Assembly: GCA_965153455.1 (NCBI GenBank)
Contig: OZ234493.1
Location: forward strand, 2,666,001-2,730,000
Origin: Sphagnum compactum
Lineage: Eukaryota; Bryophyta; Sphagnopsida; Sphagnales
Direction: 5' to 3'
DNA length: 64,000 nucleotides
Positions within the stretch are counted from its first letter, which is position 1. Each line of letters opens with the position of its first letter. The notes beneath the pieces were generated by a model. It ran no database searches. It saw nothing but the letters and a program-made list of their open reading frames with translations, and was not told the DNA's origin. The position numbers were made by a program, and so were the translations under genes. Shown here piece after piece: positions 1 to 10,700 of this stretch.

Positions 1-778
1 ATGAAACTGAAGACACCTCCATCTTTGCATGGTCTTCAATTTTCGATGTTGGACACTATCATTGGTTGCGCGGTCCGATTCACCGACTACCTCCTAATAA
101 CAAGGCGGATTACCTAGTTTGCACCATTCGACGCATCCTATATTTCCTGGAGTAATGAACTATCATTGTGGCATAGCCCAGGACTTAAGATATAATTGCA
201 ACTACTCGTTGAGCTTATCCATAATCCAAATAAATGTTTCATTCATTACGAAACTCATGTTGCCATTGCCACCCTATCCCCATGTTTATTTAATCGTTAA
301 GTTGTTTCAACTTAATTTTATGCTTATAAGGTTTGAAGATTGTTTTATCTCTATTTGACCTTTCATTGACATCCCCTCACCTGCTTCATGAATCTCAAAC
401 ATCCTTGCTACTCACTAAATACTAAAACAAGACCAAAGTTTTGTTGCACACCATGAATTTTGGTGGCTGCTTTTACCCTCAACCCTTTAGAGATTTTCTC
501 ACCCCTAATTATGCCACTGAGGTTCTAAAACTATGGTTTACCGGCTTTTTGTTGAAGAAAAGAACTAACCCAACACCTTATTCACCAATATCATATTTCA
601 AAAAAGAAAACAACCCCCACACAGACCCATGCACATTCATCATCCCTTATTCCAACATGAAGTTGTTAAGAACCCTTAATAACCTTACCACATTCGAATA
701 TCCTTGATGCAACTCTTAAAAATTAAGATTACCAAACATGGCTATGTCGCTATGGTTCACATTTGGTCTTTCTTCTTT
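1..778. other. No recognised gene
   Basis: Only short open stretches without recognisable motifs are present. The right part (from about 660) may be the decayed 3' continuation of the gag remnant that follows on the minus strand, because minus-strand reading remains weakly gag-like there. Nothing else is supported. Confidence 0.4.
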
Positions 779-1617
779 CTACATGTCTCCACATTGTGAT
801 TTGTCATCCCACAATTTGTGCAATGATATTAGTCTTTCTATATTACTTTGTGTTTTTGCTAGTATTATATGTTTAATACTCTCTAGTACTAACAATGCAC
901 TTTTTACTTCTGTAGTAGTCATACCTTCTTCACACAACATTGCCGCCTCCTTATGTTGTTGTAATGTTGACTGCTTCATCCTTATAGTTGCTGATTGCAA
1001 ACCCGTTCTAAACACAATAGTTAGAAAGTTGTATGTGGTTGGTACTTGTAAACCATGAGCCAACTTTTGAATCCTTCATAGTAAACCTCCACCCTTTTAG
1101 TCTCCTCTTCCTTCATGTTTTTCAGCTCCATGTATATTTACTCATCATTCTGAGTCTTCCGATGACGTTTGCAAAATGCTTGAGTAAGTTTCGGAAAAGT
1201 ATAGTAAGGAAATTTTGACATTTAATTATGGCACTAATCCGATGTCGTATCTCTTAGTGTATAGCTAAACACATTGATGTACCTTTTAGAAGTCTTTGCA
1301 TTTGCTTTTACTATAGAATTGAACATTTTAACATGAACATCTGGATCAACATCTTTTTTGAAATCAGGATATTTAAGAGTTATTTTGTTTGGCTTAACAT
1401 AATGGCCATCTTTGTAATCAAGAATTGGTACCATTATAACAATTGGTTCTCGGTCTCCACCTTTTGAATGCATGGCATCTGCACTTTTACACCCTCCAAT
1501 AGCCATTGAATTCGTCAATGGTCGATTTGCAGTCCTGTTCCCATGAGTAGCTGTTATCAGATAAGTAAACACCATTTGAGGTATGCCAATAACTCTAGTA
1601 GCAGTTGCTGGTAGCAC
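779..1617 (-). pseudogene. Ty3/gypsy-like gag remnant
   Basis: Read on the minus strand, 1617-1234 gives 127 residues. The part around KYPDFKKDVDPDVHV and FSYTLRDTTSD has the look of the retrotransposon gag (capsid) domain of plant Ty3/gypsy elements, in which a 'DP..HV..F' segment is followed by 'LFSFTLRD...DW'. Reading continues downstream through several frames: about 1230-1060 contains an 'AFCKRHRKTQND...VYMELKNMKEEE' type segment and 1063-779 an open piece (QSTLQQHKEAAMLCEEGM). At least two stops or frame changes interrupt it, so it is dead. It lies directly inside the LTR at 1641-2547 on the same strand, which fits LTR-gag order with an unusually short leader. The family assignment is from remembered gag sequence patterns, not a search. 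Confidence 0.6.
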
Positions 1618-1640
1618 TAAACTTTGACTCAGATTCTTTC

Positions 1641-2547
1641 TGACACACCCCCAAACTCCTTGTAAGACTCAAATGCAAGTCCGAAAGTGAAAACAATGGA
1701 ATAAAAAATTGGGATGTGCTTCTTAGCTCGTAGCACTTTGGGGGTAACAAGGGCGTGCTGGAGCTTTGGGATAGGGACTAGGAACAATGATAAGTGATTC
1801 AACTATTCACACATGCCTTCACAAACTAAACAATAAGTTGGTTAGTGCATATTCACACAAGTCACGAGCACATTCGGATTCACAAGACTCACCATGGCCT
1901 AGATTTAGGAGAAGCCATCACCTTCCCCCTTCTAGTATTTTCTAAACATGGCCACAGGGCTTGCATCCAAATGTCATTTTGTCTCGGGACTCTCAAGTTG
2001 GGAGTCTTGAAATTCCCGAAATTGGGACTTTTGCGACTTTGGGGCCCATAACGTTTTATGTAGACCTCCGATTGAGGTGAGGTTTTAAGCAAGTTGTAGC
2101 CCTTGTTGAAAGATTTCCAACGATATGTGGCAAGCCACTTGAAAGCAAATAAATCAGGGCGATTCCTGACTTTTAGTGGTCGGGAGTCAAACTGGCAGTT
2201 TGACTCCCAGCATTTCTTTTGGCCATAACTTGTGTTTTAAGTACCTAAATGGGTCATGTGAACTCATTTTAGACATCTACATTTCAAGAGTTCCAATGGT
2301 ATAGGGAACTTTTCAATCCAATAGGTTTTGACCCCTAAAATCGGTCTTTGAAGATTCAAGAGTCCATTGGGACTCCAATTCCCAAAGTGGGAGCCCACTT
2401 GGGAACCCATTTGGGAGTGTGTGGGTTCATTCCCTCACACTCTTCTACACTCTGGGGAGCATGAAATGTGACTCCCGGGCTTCACTTTCGACTTACACCT
2501 TTGCAAGCCTTTACCTTGGTCACGAACCCAAGACTAGGGTCGCGACA
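1641..2547 (-). repeat. LTR of the gag-bearing retrotransposon (5' LTR, minus orientation)
   Basis: On the minus strand the segment starts TGTCGCGACCC and ends GGGTGTGTCA (TG...CA ends). It aligns along its length with 51668-52477 in the opposite orientation. Shared landmarks include the block around 2180 (a GGGAGTCAAACTGGCAGTTT-type word), 'CTTTTGGCCATAACTT', the 'GATTCACAAGACTCACCA' block near 1880-1900, and the 3' end. The two copies are clearly diverged. The gag remnant begins immediately inside it. A second LTR of this element is not seen in the window, so the element is truncated or runs off the left edge. Confidence 0.6.
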
Positions 2548-3029
2548 CCTTCCTACCAAGATTCCACCTGATCTACTACCCAATTTTGTTGTAGATCTAA
2601 TTAACACTCCCCTTCTAATAACATCTATGATGAGCTCAACAACCGTTTCCACTCCTGTGGTTGTTATACCTACATTAAGTGATTGAGTAATTCTTATTAT
2701 AACATGTTGTCTCCGGGTTTCAATAACTACCGCTTTTGACATTATTGGGGAAGCTGTGTTGACTCGAGATCGACGTCACTCCAGTCTGTCGTTACTCATC
2801 GGTATCCTCTATGGTCTTATTCTTGTTCTTATGGTTGATCTATTAATGCTCTTGCCACATTTTGTAACTCCACATGCCTAACAATATCTTCTTTGATGTG
2901 AAAAGGCACAAATGGACAATCCATGATTGCATGTCTTTCTTCTTCATAGAATCCATAAACCCTTGAAAGGAACCTGATCATCTCTGGATCCACAAACCTT
3001 TGAAAGTAACTTGATCATCTTCGAATCCA
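2548..3029. other. Unassigned flank between LTR and hAT-A copy 1
   Basis: There is no recognisable gene. A short tandem similarity is visible at 2945-3025, where 'aatccataaaccCTTGAAAG' and 'atccacaaaccTTTGAAAG' are followed by 'CTTGATCATCT'. The last eight bases (3030-3037) form the target duplication of the next element. Confidence 0.4.
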
Positions 3030-3458
3030 CATATTCACATAGTAGTGACATACGCTCAATTCGATTCAAACATACGCGTATTATACGTTTTTTTGGGCTT
3101 TTAAAAAAATACGGCCCAAAATACGCAGAGTGGTAAAGGTTATGCAAAGAACCATTACCGGGCCACAAAAACTGCAGTCTGCTAGACTCTACAGTACTTA
3201 ACAACCTAGTTACATTTTCGCCGTCAAAATCGACGATTTCTGCAGCAACAAAATCACCTGTCGACGCCTGATATTCACGGTGCTCATTTCGGAACCCCGC
3301 CAAATATGGACGGTCTAGGATCAAAAGGTTTCGCGGATAAATCTTTTGATTGGCCATGACTCGGATGGCTCAGCCATGACACTAACAGCATTCGGAATCA
3401 GACTGTTGCAACTTGCAAGTCTGGATCTGATACTAAGTAATAATTTCAACTTTCTTTC

Positions 3459-5385
3459 ATGCTACAATCGAGCAGGGCGACCTTTGGAATGGGGAAGGAG
3501 AAAGGACCTGAGTGGACCGAGGTCACCATCCTCCAGGAACCTGAGAAAGCGGGGGGGAACTTTCAAGTCAAGTGTGGGCACTATGAGCTCGTGTTTTGGG
3601 GGGGTGCCACAAGAATCCGGGGCCACTTCTTGGGTCAGGTGGCTTGTGGAGTCAAGAAGTGCACCAAATGCCCCCAAGCCCTCAAAAAACAGCTTCAGGA
3701 TATTGATCAGGCGAAAAGAGAATAGGAAGGTGCAAGATCTGGATGAGGCTGCAGCTGCTCTCCCGCAAGGCCCCACCAAAAAGCAGAGCACTCTCAAAGC
3801 TGCCTTTGGAAAGCAAGATAAGTCTAAAGTAGATGCTCTGTGGGGTCGTGCCTTTTATGGCAATGGTCTTTCTTTCCGCTTGATCAATGACCCTCATTTC
3901 AAGGCAGCCGTTGAAGCTACCGCTGATTTTGGCGAGAACTACAAGTTGCCAAGTCTTGTATCTCTTCGTACCACCCTGTTAGACAAGGAAAAGGTATCGG
4001 TGGCAGCAGAACTCAAGTCATTTATGGCGTCAGCGCGGAGCAACAAGGCAACCATAACCAGTGATGGGTGGTCAGACACTCGGAATAGGCCTCTTCTCAA
4101 TCTTCTGATGGTCACACCCAAGGGTGAGAAGTTTCTTGAGAGTGTAGACACAAGTGGGGATACCAAGGATGCAGACTTCATTGCGCAGGTTGTTGGCAAG
4201 GCAATCGAGGATGTGGGGGCAGAGATTGTGGTCCAGGTGTGCATGGACAGTGCAGCAGTTTGTAAGGCTGTAGGTCGCAAGCTAGAAGCCCGCTTTCCCC
4301 ATATCACATTTACTCCTTGCACCCCGCACTGCCTAGATTTGTTGCTCGAGGACATGGGCAAGCTGGATTGGGTCTCCTCCGTCATAGCCGAGGCAAGAAC
4401 AGCGCTGAAGTTCATCACAAACCATCATAAGAGTCTAGCTCTCTTTAGGAGCCTGTCCAAGCTAGAGCTCTTGAAACCAGGGGAGACCAGATTTGCCACC
4501 AACTTCATCATGCTACAGCGCATGCATGAGGTGAAGGCATCACTGCAGCAGCTTGTGGTCAGCGACGCTTGGGGGGAGTGGAACCAGAAGTCGTCGCATG
4601 AGATGGAGGGAGAGGAGGTGCACGACATCCTGACTTCCGCTGCATTTTGGAAGGGTGTGAAGGAGTTGTTGGCTGTTTCAGAATCGATAGTCTGTTTTTT
4701 GCGCCATTGTGACAAGGGTGTTCCAGTTGTGGGAAAGGTTTACTATGCCATGTTTTTGATTGGCGAAGAGCTGGGGGCGCTCAAGGAAGGAACGAGCAAG
4801 CAGCATCCGGGGGTGAAGCTTTCTGCTGTCAAGTATGAGCAGATCAGCTGGCTTTGGCGCAAGCGCTGGGAATATTTGCATTCAGATATGCACTCGGCTG
4901 GGTTTGTTCTGGAGCCGGAGTTCCATCCAGCAGAATATGGACAGGACCAGAATGCGGAAGTGATGCAAGGGTTTTTGAACATCCTAGAGAAGCTCGTCTC
5001 AGATGCAGACGATCAAGCAAAAGCCCTGCAACAATTGGTGCAGTTTAGAAACCAAGAAGGTTTGTTTGGCAGACCCGGCATTCAAACGGCCATGAGAGCG
5101 ATGCCCGGGTGGAAATTTTGGCAACAGTGGGGTCAGCAAGTTCCAGAGCTTTAGACAGTAGGCGTGACGGTCCTCAGCCAATGTTCTGCAGCCTCAGCGT
5201 GCGAACGCAATTGGAGCACTTACGATTTCATCCATTCGAAAAAGCGAAACAGGTTGACCCCGCAAAGAGCTCAGGATCTAGTGCATGTCTTCTCGGACCT
5301 GCGCCTAGCACATAAAGTGAACAGCATTGAGTTTGAGGAAGAGATGGTTAGTTGGATGGAAGAAGAAGAGCCAAACGACGATTAG
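3459..5385 (+). pseudogene. hAT-A transposase, broken (frameshift plus nonsense)
   Basis: The frame starts at 3459 (MLQSSRATFGMGKEKG) and matches the intact copy 2 protein until a TAG at 3723-3725. Relative to copy 2, copy 1 has lost 14 bp between two GGAA repeats near 3727, which shifts the frame, and CAG has become TAG at the same place. From about 3727 the protein continues in another frame to 5151 (DUF659-like and RNase-H-like core, 'ITSDGWSDT', 'VCMDSAAVCK', 'CTPHCLDLLLEDM'). There a second CAG-to-TAG change (5152-5154) stops it before the hAT dimerisation tail (5155-5385, 'SAASACERNWSTYDFIHSKKRNRLT'). The N-terminal zinc finger has also lost a ligand: CGHC in copy 2 is CGHY here. This copy cannot make a functional transposase. 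Confidence 0.92.
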
Positions 5386-5600
5386 AGCGGGAACAAGAAG
5401 GGGACGCGATGCACTTCTATAAAAGGTGAGCTTACGTGATCATCGTTGTCTTTGTTCACTGTTTCGGAAGTAGGTGTAAAATTGTGTCAAATGTTTTTGA
5501 TCATCTTTGAAACCAATTGCAAGCTCGACAAGGACCAGACCCTAAAACTAGTGTGTAGTTTTATTCAAGGTATGCCTATGCTCAAGCTGGTTAAGAAGGG

Positions 5601-5844
5601 TTTGGGCACAACTTAAGCTCAGCTTGCTCAGCGTTTTGCTCATCGTATGTTACTGAGCTGATGTCTGCTCAAAATGGTCACAGATTTGGGCACAACTTCA
5701 GTTCAGCTTGCTCAGCGTTTTGTTAATCGTATGTTACTGAGCTGATGTCTGCTCAAGATGGTCACAGCTTTGGGCACAACTTAAGCTCAGCTTGCTCAGC
5801 GCTTTGCTCATCATATGTTACTGAGCTGGTGTCTGCTCAAAATA
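5601..5844. repeat. Three 84-bp subterminal tandem repeats of hAT-A copy 1
   Basis: Units start at 5601, 5685 and 5769, each beginning TTTGGGCACAACTT and containing CAGCTTGCTCAGCG and GTTACTGAGCTG. The period is exactly 84 bp. Each unit also holds multiple short GCTCA/TGAGC words in both orientations, the kind of subterminal motif that hAT transposases usually bind. Copy 2 has lost almost all of this block. Confidence 0.88.
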
Positions 5845-5915
5845 CTTGAAAATACTTCTTTTTGAGCACCTTCGAAAAATACGGGTATTTCGTATGTCAC
5901 TACTATGCATATTCA

Positions 5916-7440
5916 TGATCCTTTATTTCGGTAGTGTACCTTGGTTGTTCCAATTTTGGATTTCCTTGATGTGAATATGATTATAGTACTTCATTCAACG
6001 CATTCACTTGTGCCTTTGCATATTCAGATGATCTTGGGTAATTTTCCTCAGTTTTTTTAAACACATCAACATTGGTGTTTTCATCCACCTCCTAGTGTTC
6101 CATTGGTTCATAGTAATCTAGCAATGCAGATTGATACACAAACCTGGGTTGTATACTTCCTGTAACATCCTTCCTTCAGTTAGTCATTGATTTTGGACTT
6201 GAGACTTCTTACGGTTGATCAGGTACTATAAAAATTCATGTTCTGTTTTGATCTTTACAATTTGAACCGCAGATTGCAACTAAGAAGTATACTACATGTG
6301 CTCATTCGGATGAGTAATCGATTACATCTCTCTGTGTGGAGATTGTTGTATGGAATTATGCCTTCTCTAAAAACCCCTAGCCCATACGTTTCACCGTACC
6401 ACTTCTTGTGGTGGAATCAACTTGTGCTTCGTAGGCCTTTTTTTTGTTCTCAAAACTCGTCTATCTAACACCAGATTTTGAGATGGGGTTTCTGTAAGCC
6501 CTACATATTCCTCTCCATTTTCGAAATTATTTTTTGTTTATTTTTCAATAACTTACCAATTTGCCTCCAAGTCCAATTGTCACTGTAAATTCCGAGCCAC
6601 CATTCGATTCATCTTGTTTCATAATTTTTCGTCTTCAAAGTCTGTAGATCATTCTGTAGTCCTTATGGTGTCAACCTCGTAGACCTTTGATACTTTCTAA
6701 CATACCCTTTAAAATTCTAAATTAAAAAAACAACAATATTCGTCTGGACACTTTCATCTATAGAATACAACAAAATTTGTAGAAAACCTTCCTATTACTG
6801 AAAGAAAAAACAGAGAAAATTTTTTCCCCATAAGATGGTCGCCATATGGTAGAATTCAAATTCAAATTCTTGTAGAATATTTCACGCTACTATAACAATA
6901 TATTTGCATTTCACATGCCTATGTTCACTATTTCTGTTTTAAGTTTCAACAAACTTAACACTACCATTCATTCCAACATTAGATTCATGGTTATTGCATA
7001 TAACCAAAATCTACACTTCAAAATACATTATAAAAAATTCCAAAAACAAGATTACAATTCATTTCATCATAATCTAACACTACAGGAAATCCACACAAAA
7101 TATGAACATAGAGTTCACTATAGAAGTTTATGCTTATTTGTATTATTGAAAACATGAATCCAAATTATAACGTAATCCCATGTTTTGTTAAAAAAAATCC
7201 CAAAACAACAATTATAATCTATGCTATATCAAAATAGAGTCTATGGTTTTCTACTGCAAGTACTTTTAGCTTTTCCTATTCTTTTTCAAAACTTTAACTT
7301 TCTGTTTCATCTTCTTTTCCTCCCTCCGTTCTCTAGAACTCTCCCCTTTTTGAACCATCCCAAGTCACATCATTATGATCCAAAACAATAAGAAGTCAAA
7401 ATTCAAACTAACAAAGTTCCTTGATTAGTCCCACCTTGTT
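5916..7440. other. AT-rich intergenic stretch, nothing recognised
   Basis: Open stretches such as 6238-6468 and 6915-7157 are short, start anywhere and show no domain. A CACTACAGGAAATCC word at 7078 looks like a CACTA-type terminus but has no matching partner with an equal 3-bp duplication in the window. Confidence 0.4.
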
Positions 7441-7540
7441 CATCCCGAATCAGATATTCAGCTTACCCCCTTAACACCTACCTATTTAGGCCTACCTACC
7501 TACCTACCTACCAACCAAATGGTTGGATTAAATTGAAATT
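7440..7540. repeat. CCTA microsatellite
   Basis: Runs of CTAC/CCTA (about 7482-7516) form a short simple repeat at the left edge of the long degenerate array region. Similar CCTA runs occur at 15780-15950, 50360-50470 and 60300-61250. Confidence 0.7.
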
Positions 7541-7839
7541 AATATTATATATATAATATTCAATGGCATTTATGACTACAAACCCAATCATGGGTGTGAT
7601 CATATTTGCCATGTTTTGGCGTAGTGATAAAACCACCCAATCTAGTCAAATTGGCAAGTGCCCAAGTCAATAAGGCCACCTATTATACTCAATCAATAGG
7701 GCTAACTAAGTAGGCTTGGTCAAAATGGCTAATTACAAATTCTAATACTAGTTGGGTATCTTGGGATTACATGTAACATTTTGAATATGTTTGACCAATC
7801 AGGAAAAAGTTGAAAAATGTAGAAGTTAGCTAATCATAA

Positions 7840-9165
7840 CTAAATGAATCATGACCAAATTCATTATCGTTAAACTAATTATATATACATGGTTTATTTA
7901 ACTATGGTTAAATTGATTATATTGAAATTAGTTATGGCTCAACTACCCATGAAAAAACTAATTAAAGTTATAATTAACCATAACTAATCTAACCATGGTC
8001 AATTTAATCATGTTCAATAACTATGGTTAGTTTAACCATAGTTTGTTTAGTTGTATATGTTTTAACCCTAGTTAATTAACCTTATTTAATTTAACCATGG
8101 TTCATTTATTCATAATTAATTATTCCATCATTGTTGGTTTTGCCATAATGAATTTAACCATGGCTATATAAACATAACTAAATTAACTATACTTATTTTT
8201 AACATATTAACTATTTTACCCTAATAAATATAACCATAATTAATTAATGTTATTGTTAATTTCACCATGGTTGGTTCAAGCCATAATTATTTAAAAAAAT
8301 ATTTTAGCCATAATTATTTCATTCATGTTTATTTTAACCAAATTCATTTTACTCATGGTTAGTTGAACCATTTAAAATTTAGCCATGATTACGTTTTTCC
8401 ATAATTATTTTAACCATCTTGATTTTAACCACAAGTATTTCATTCATGTCTATTTTAACCATAATTAGTTTATGCATAGTTGGTTTAGCCATATTAATTT
8501 TATTCATGGTTAGTTTAGCCATTTCTAGTTTATGGTTGGTTTAACCATAAAATATTTATTCAATAATTAGTTTGGCCATATATATATTATTCATGGTTAG
8601 TTTAACCATATTTATTCATTAATTAGTTTAGCCATTTCTAATTTAACCATGGTTGCTTTAGCGACAAAATATATATTCATCGGTTGATTTGGCCATATTT
8701 ATTTTATTCATGGTGAGTTTAGCCATATATATTTTACTCATAGTTAGTTTTAACCATTTTTTGTTTAACCAGGATTGGTTTAACCATAAAACATTTATTC
8801 ATTGGTTAGCTTGGCCATTTTTAACTTAGAAATGGTTAATTTAACCATATTTGTATTACTCATTGTTAATTTAACCATTTCTAATTTAACCATGGTTGGT
8901 TTTGCCATAATTATTTTACCCAAAATTAGTGTAGTCATTATATATTTAGCCATTATTTATTTATATATGGTTAATTGAACCATAATTATTTAGTCATGGT
9001 TATTTTTTCATAATTATTTTTAATTTTTGGTTGGTTTAGCCATGATTAGTTTAATAATATTAAATTTTTCCATAATTATTTGGTTTATCATGGTTGGTTT
9101 TGCCACAATTAGTTTAGTCATTTTTATTTTTGCCATAATTAAGTTTTCCTAGGTTAAATTAACCA
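7840..9165. repeat. Degenerate AACCATGG/TTAGTTTA array with higher-order period
   Basis: About 1.3 kb consists almost wholly of variants of a 22-26 bp word combining ATGGTTAGTTTA, AACCATA and AACCATGGTT, in both orientations. Between about 8450 and 8900 a higher-order unit of roughly 120 bp is visible: a 'AAATATTTATTCA'-type spacer recurs near 8550, 8670 and 8790, each followed by 'GGTTAGTTTGGCCAT'. The self-complementary core (AACCATGGTT) means the array can pair with itself. Subterminal regions of CACTA transposons have this kind of mixed direct and inverted short-word array, so it may be the inner part of such an element. That link is an inference. Confidence 0.7.
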
Positions 9166-10700
9166 CCTATTTAAATTATGTAATGTAAGTATGTGGTTAA
9201 ATAACTTAAATACAGGTATCTTATATGTAGGTTTATTTATTTATACATACCCTACCTATGCTCCATCTATTTACCTATACTTGAACCTATAAGTAACTTA
9301 GTTATATAGGCTAGGGTAGGCCATTTACATGCCTATGATAAATTACTAGTTGGTTAAAGTTATTTACCTAAAATACATTAATGAATGTGTAATTACGTAG
9401 TTAAATAATAATTATTAAAAATACATTATTGATAATGTATAATGAATTAGGTCAAATTTATGAAGATTAGTTATAATTTGGTTGTAATTATCAATCAACA
9501 ATACAATACATTATAATTATATTGATATTTTATATAATTCAAGGATTTATAATATTATTGTAATTATTAATTAATTAAATAAGTAGACATTAACTATTAT
9601 TAATTTTTATTTTAACTTAATTAACATACATATTTACCTACCTCTTTATCTATTTATTTACTTAATTTATGTATCTTATGTAGTTATTTAGGAATAATGT
9701 TGGGTGAATTAAAAGGTTTTAATGTTGTGGGGACATGAAAATGTTTTTCCCTCCCAAAAGTTTGTCCCATATTGTTTGTCATCCTTTCCAAATGACGAAC
9801 AATATAAATAAATGCACCATAAGCATCCAAAACATAAGAAATATTTTTAAAAGGAAAGCCACTTGGGATGAGCCAATTGAAAAGGCTCAACCTTAAAGGC
9901 TAAATGAAATATGATTTTCCTACCTAGGTCATCCAGGTGTAGGCTTAATTTAGGTGGTGTACATTTAAGCCTAGTAAAGATCATAATTTAGGTTGCCTTA
10001 ACTTACTTTAGGCTTCTATGCCTAGTCGTTGGTTATAGGCTCCTAGACTTAGGCTTGGGAGCATAGTTTGTATGTTCTTAAACATAGGTACCTTAATAGT
10101 AAGTATTTAATTTTAAGTTTAACCTAGGTTGCTAAGGTTCTATCACGTGGCATAGCCTAGTGGCCATTGTTTAAATGCCACTTGGCATAACATAGGTGTC
10201 CAATGTTTAAATGCCATGTGGCATAGCCAGGTGGCCACTATTTAAATGTCACACGGCATTTGTTTAGTCAAAATGGTGTTTGACTAGTCAAAAAATGATT
10301 TGACTATTGTATTGACTAGTAAAAAATACTAATTGAAATGACTAGTAAAAAATGCCAACCTAGGCGTGGTAAAAAAGTACATGGTCTAGTCACAATGGAT
10401 AGGTTCAAAACAACTTGTCCAAAATGATTGAGAGTTTTTTTGATGCATGTTCAAAATGGGTTTTTTTAAACCAAAATTTCTAGTTTAAAGAAAAATAATT
10501 ATAGTAATTACATCTTATAATTTTTTATGTAATTTGTTTTCTTATTCAAGTTGGGAATCATAATTCAATGGGGAATTTGGCATAATGATGATTTTATGGC
10601 ATGTTAATGACATGTTGATGCATGACATTCTAGGTGATTGAATGCACACGAAGGTGGTTCACTTTTTGAATCACGGTGCCCATTTTTACCCTAAACCCAC
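9165..10700. other. TAGG-word and GGCATAG repeat region with a promoter-like module
   Basis: No gene is seen. Words such as CCTAGG/TAGGCTT are dense at 9900-10130. A partly tandem block at 10140-10260 repeats 'GTGGCATAGCC(t/a)(a/g)GTGGCCA...TTTAAATG' about every 48 bp. From 10262 to 10420 the words TGACTAGT(C/A)AAAA recur. The same order of word families (TAGGC, then CCACATGTCA-like, then a CTAGT end) is found in the CACTA-like element ending at 28560, so this is probably a decayed relative. Confidence 0.45.
9764..9892 (+). promoter_or_regulatory. USE/TATA-like module plus conserved core (copy a)
   Basis: GTCCCATATTG (9764-9774) resembles the plant snRNA upstream sequence element (RTCCCACATCG). 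A TATAAA follows at 9803-9808, 28 bp downstream, and a conserved core (GCCACTTGGGATGAGCCAAT...GGCTCAACC) lies at 9858-9892. The same arrangement occurs at 27720-27849 and 46312-46444. No U-snRNA sequence follows, so the transcript, if any, is unknown. Confidence 0.4.

Larger units (their letters stand above)
3030..5915 (+). mobile_element. hAT-A copy 1 (complete, inactive) with 8-bp target duplications
   Basis: The element body is 3038-5907 (2,870 bp). It is bounded by terminal inverted repeats reading CATAGTAGTGACATACG inward from both ends and flanked by a perfect 8-bp duplication, CATATTCA, at 3030-3037 and 5908-5915. An 8-bp duplication is the hallmark of hAT transposons. The body holds a transposase reading frame in plus orientation (broken), a 5' leader of about 420 bp, and a 3' subterminal region with three 84-bp repeats. 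A close relative with the same ends lies at 29341-34731 in reverse orientation. The 5' 200 bp of the two elements match almost base for base, so they are one recent family. Confidence 0.93.

Noticed and set aside
2944-3357. 137-residue minus-strand frame across the 5' end of hAT-A copy 1
   Set aside because: It crosses the transposon boundary and the target duplication, so it cannot be an ancestral gene. No motif is present.
3346-3458. Open upstream extension in front of the copy 1 transposase
   Set aside because: It is in the frame used after the frameshift and is open by chance. The intact copy 2 shows the real start corresponds to 3459.
7078-10486. CACTA element from CACTACAGGAAATCC to TTTCTAGT
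   Set aside because: The right end is degenerate and the flanking triplets do not match cleanly.
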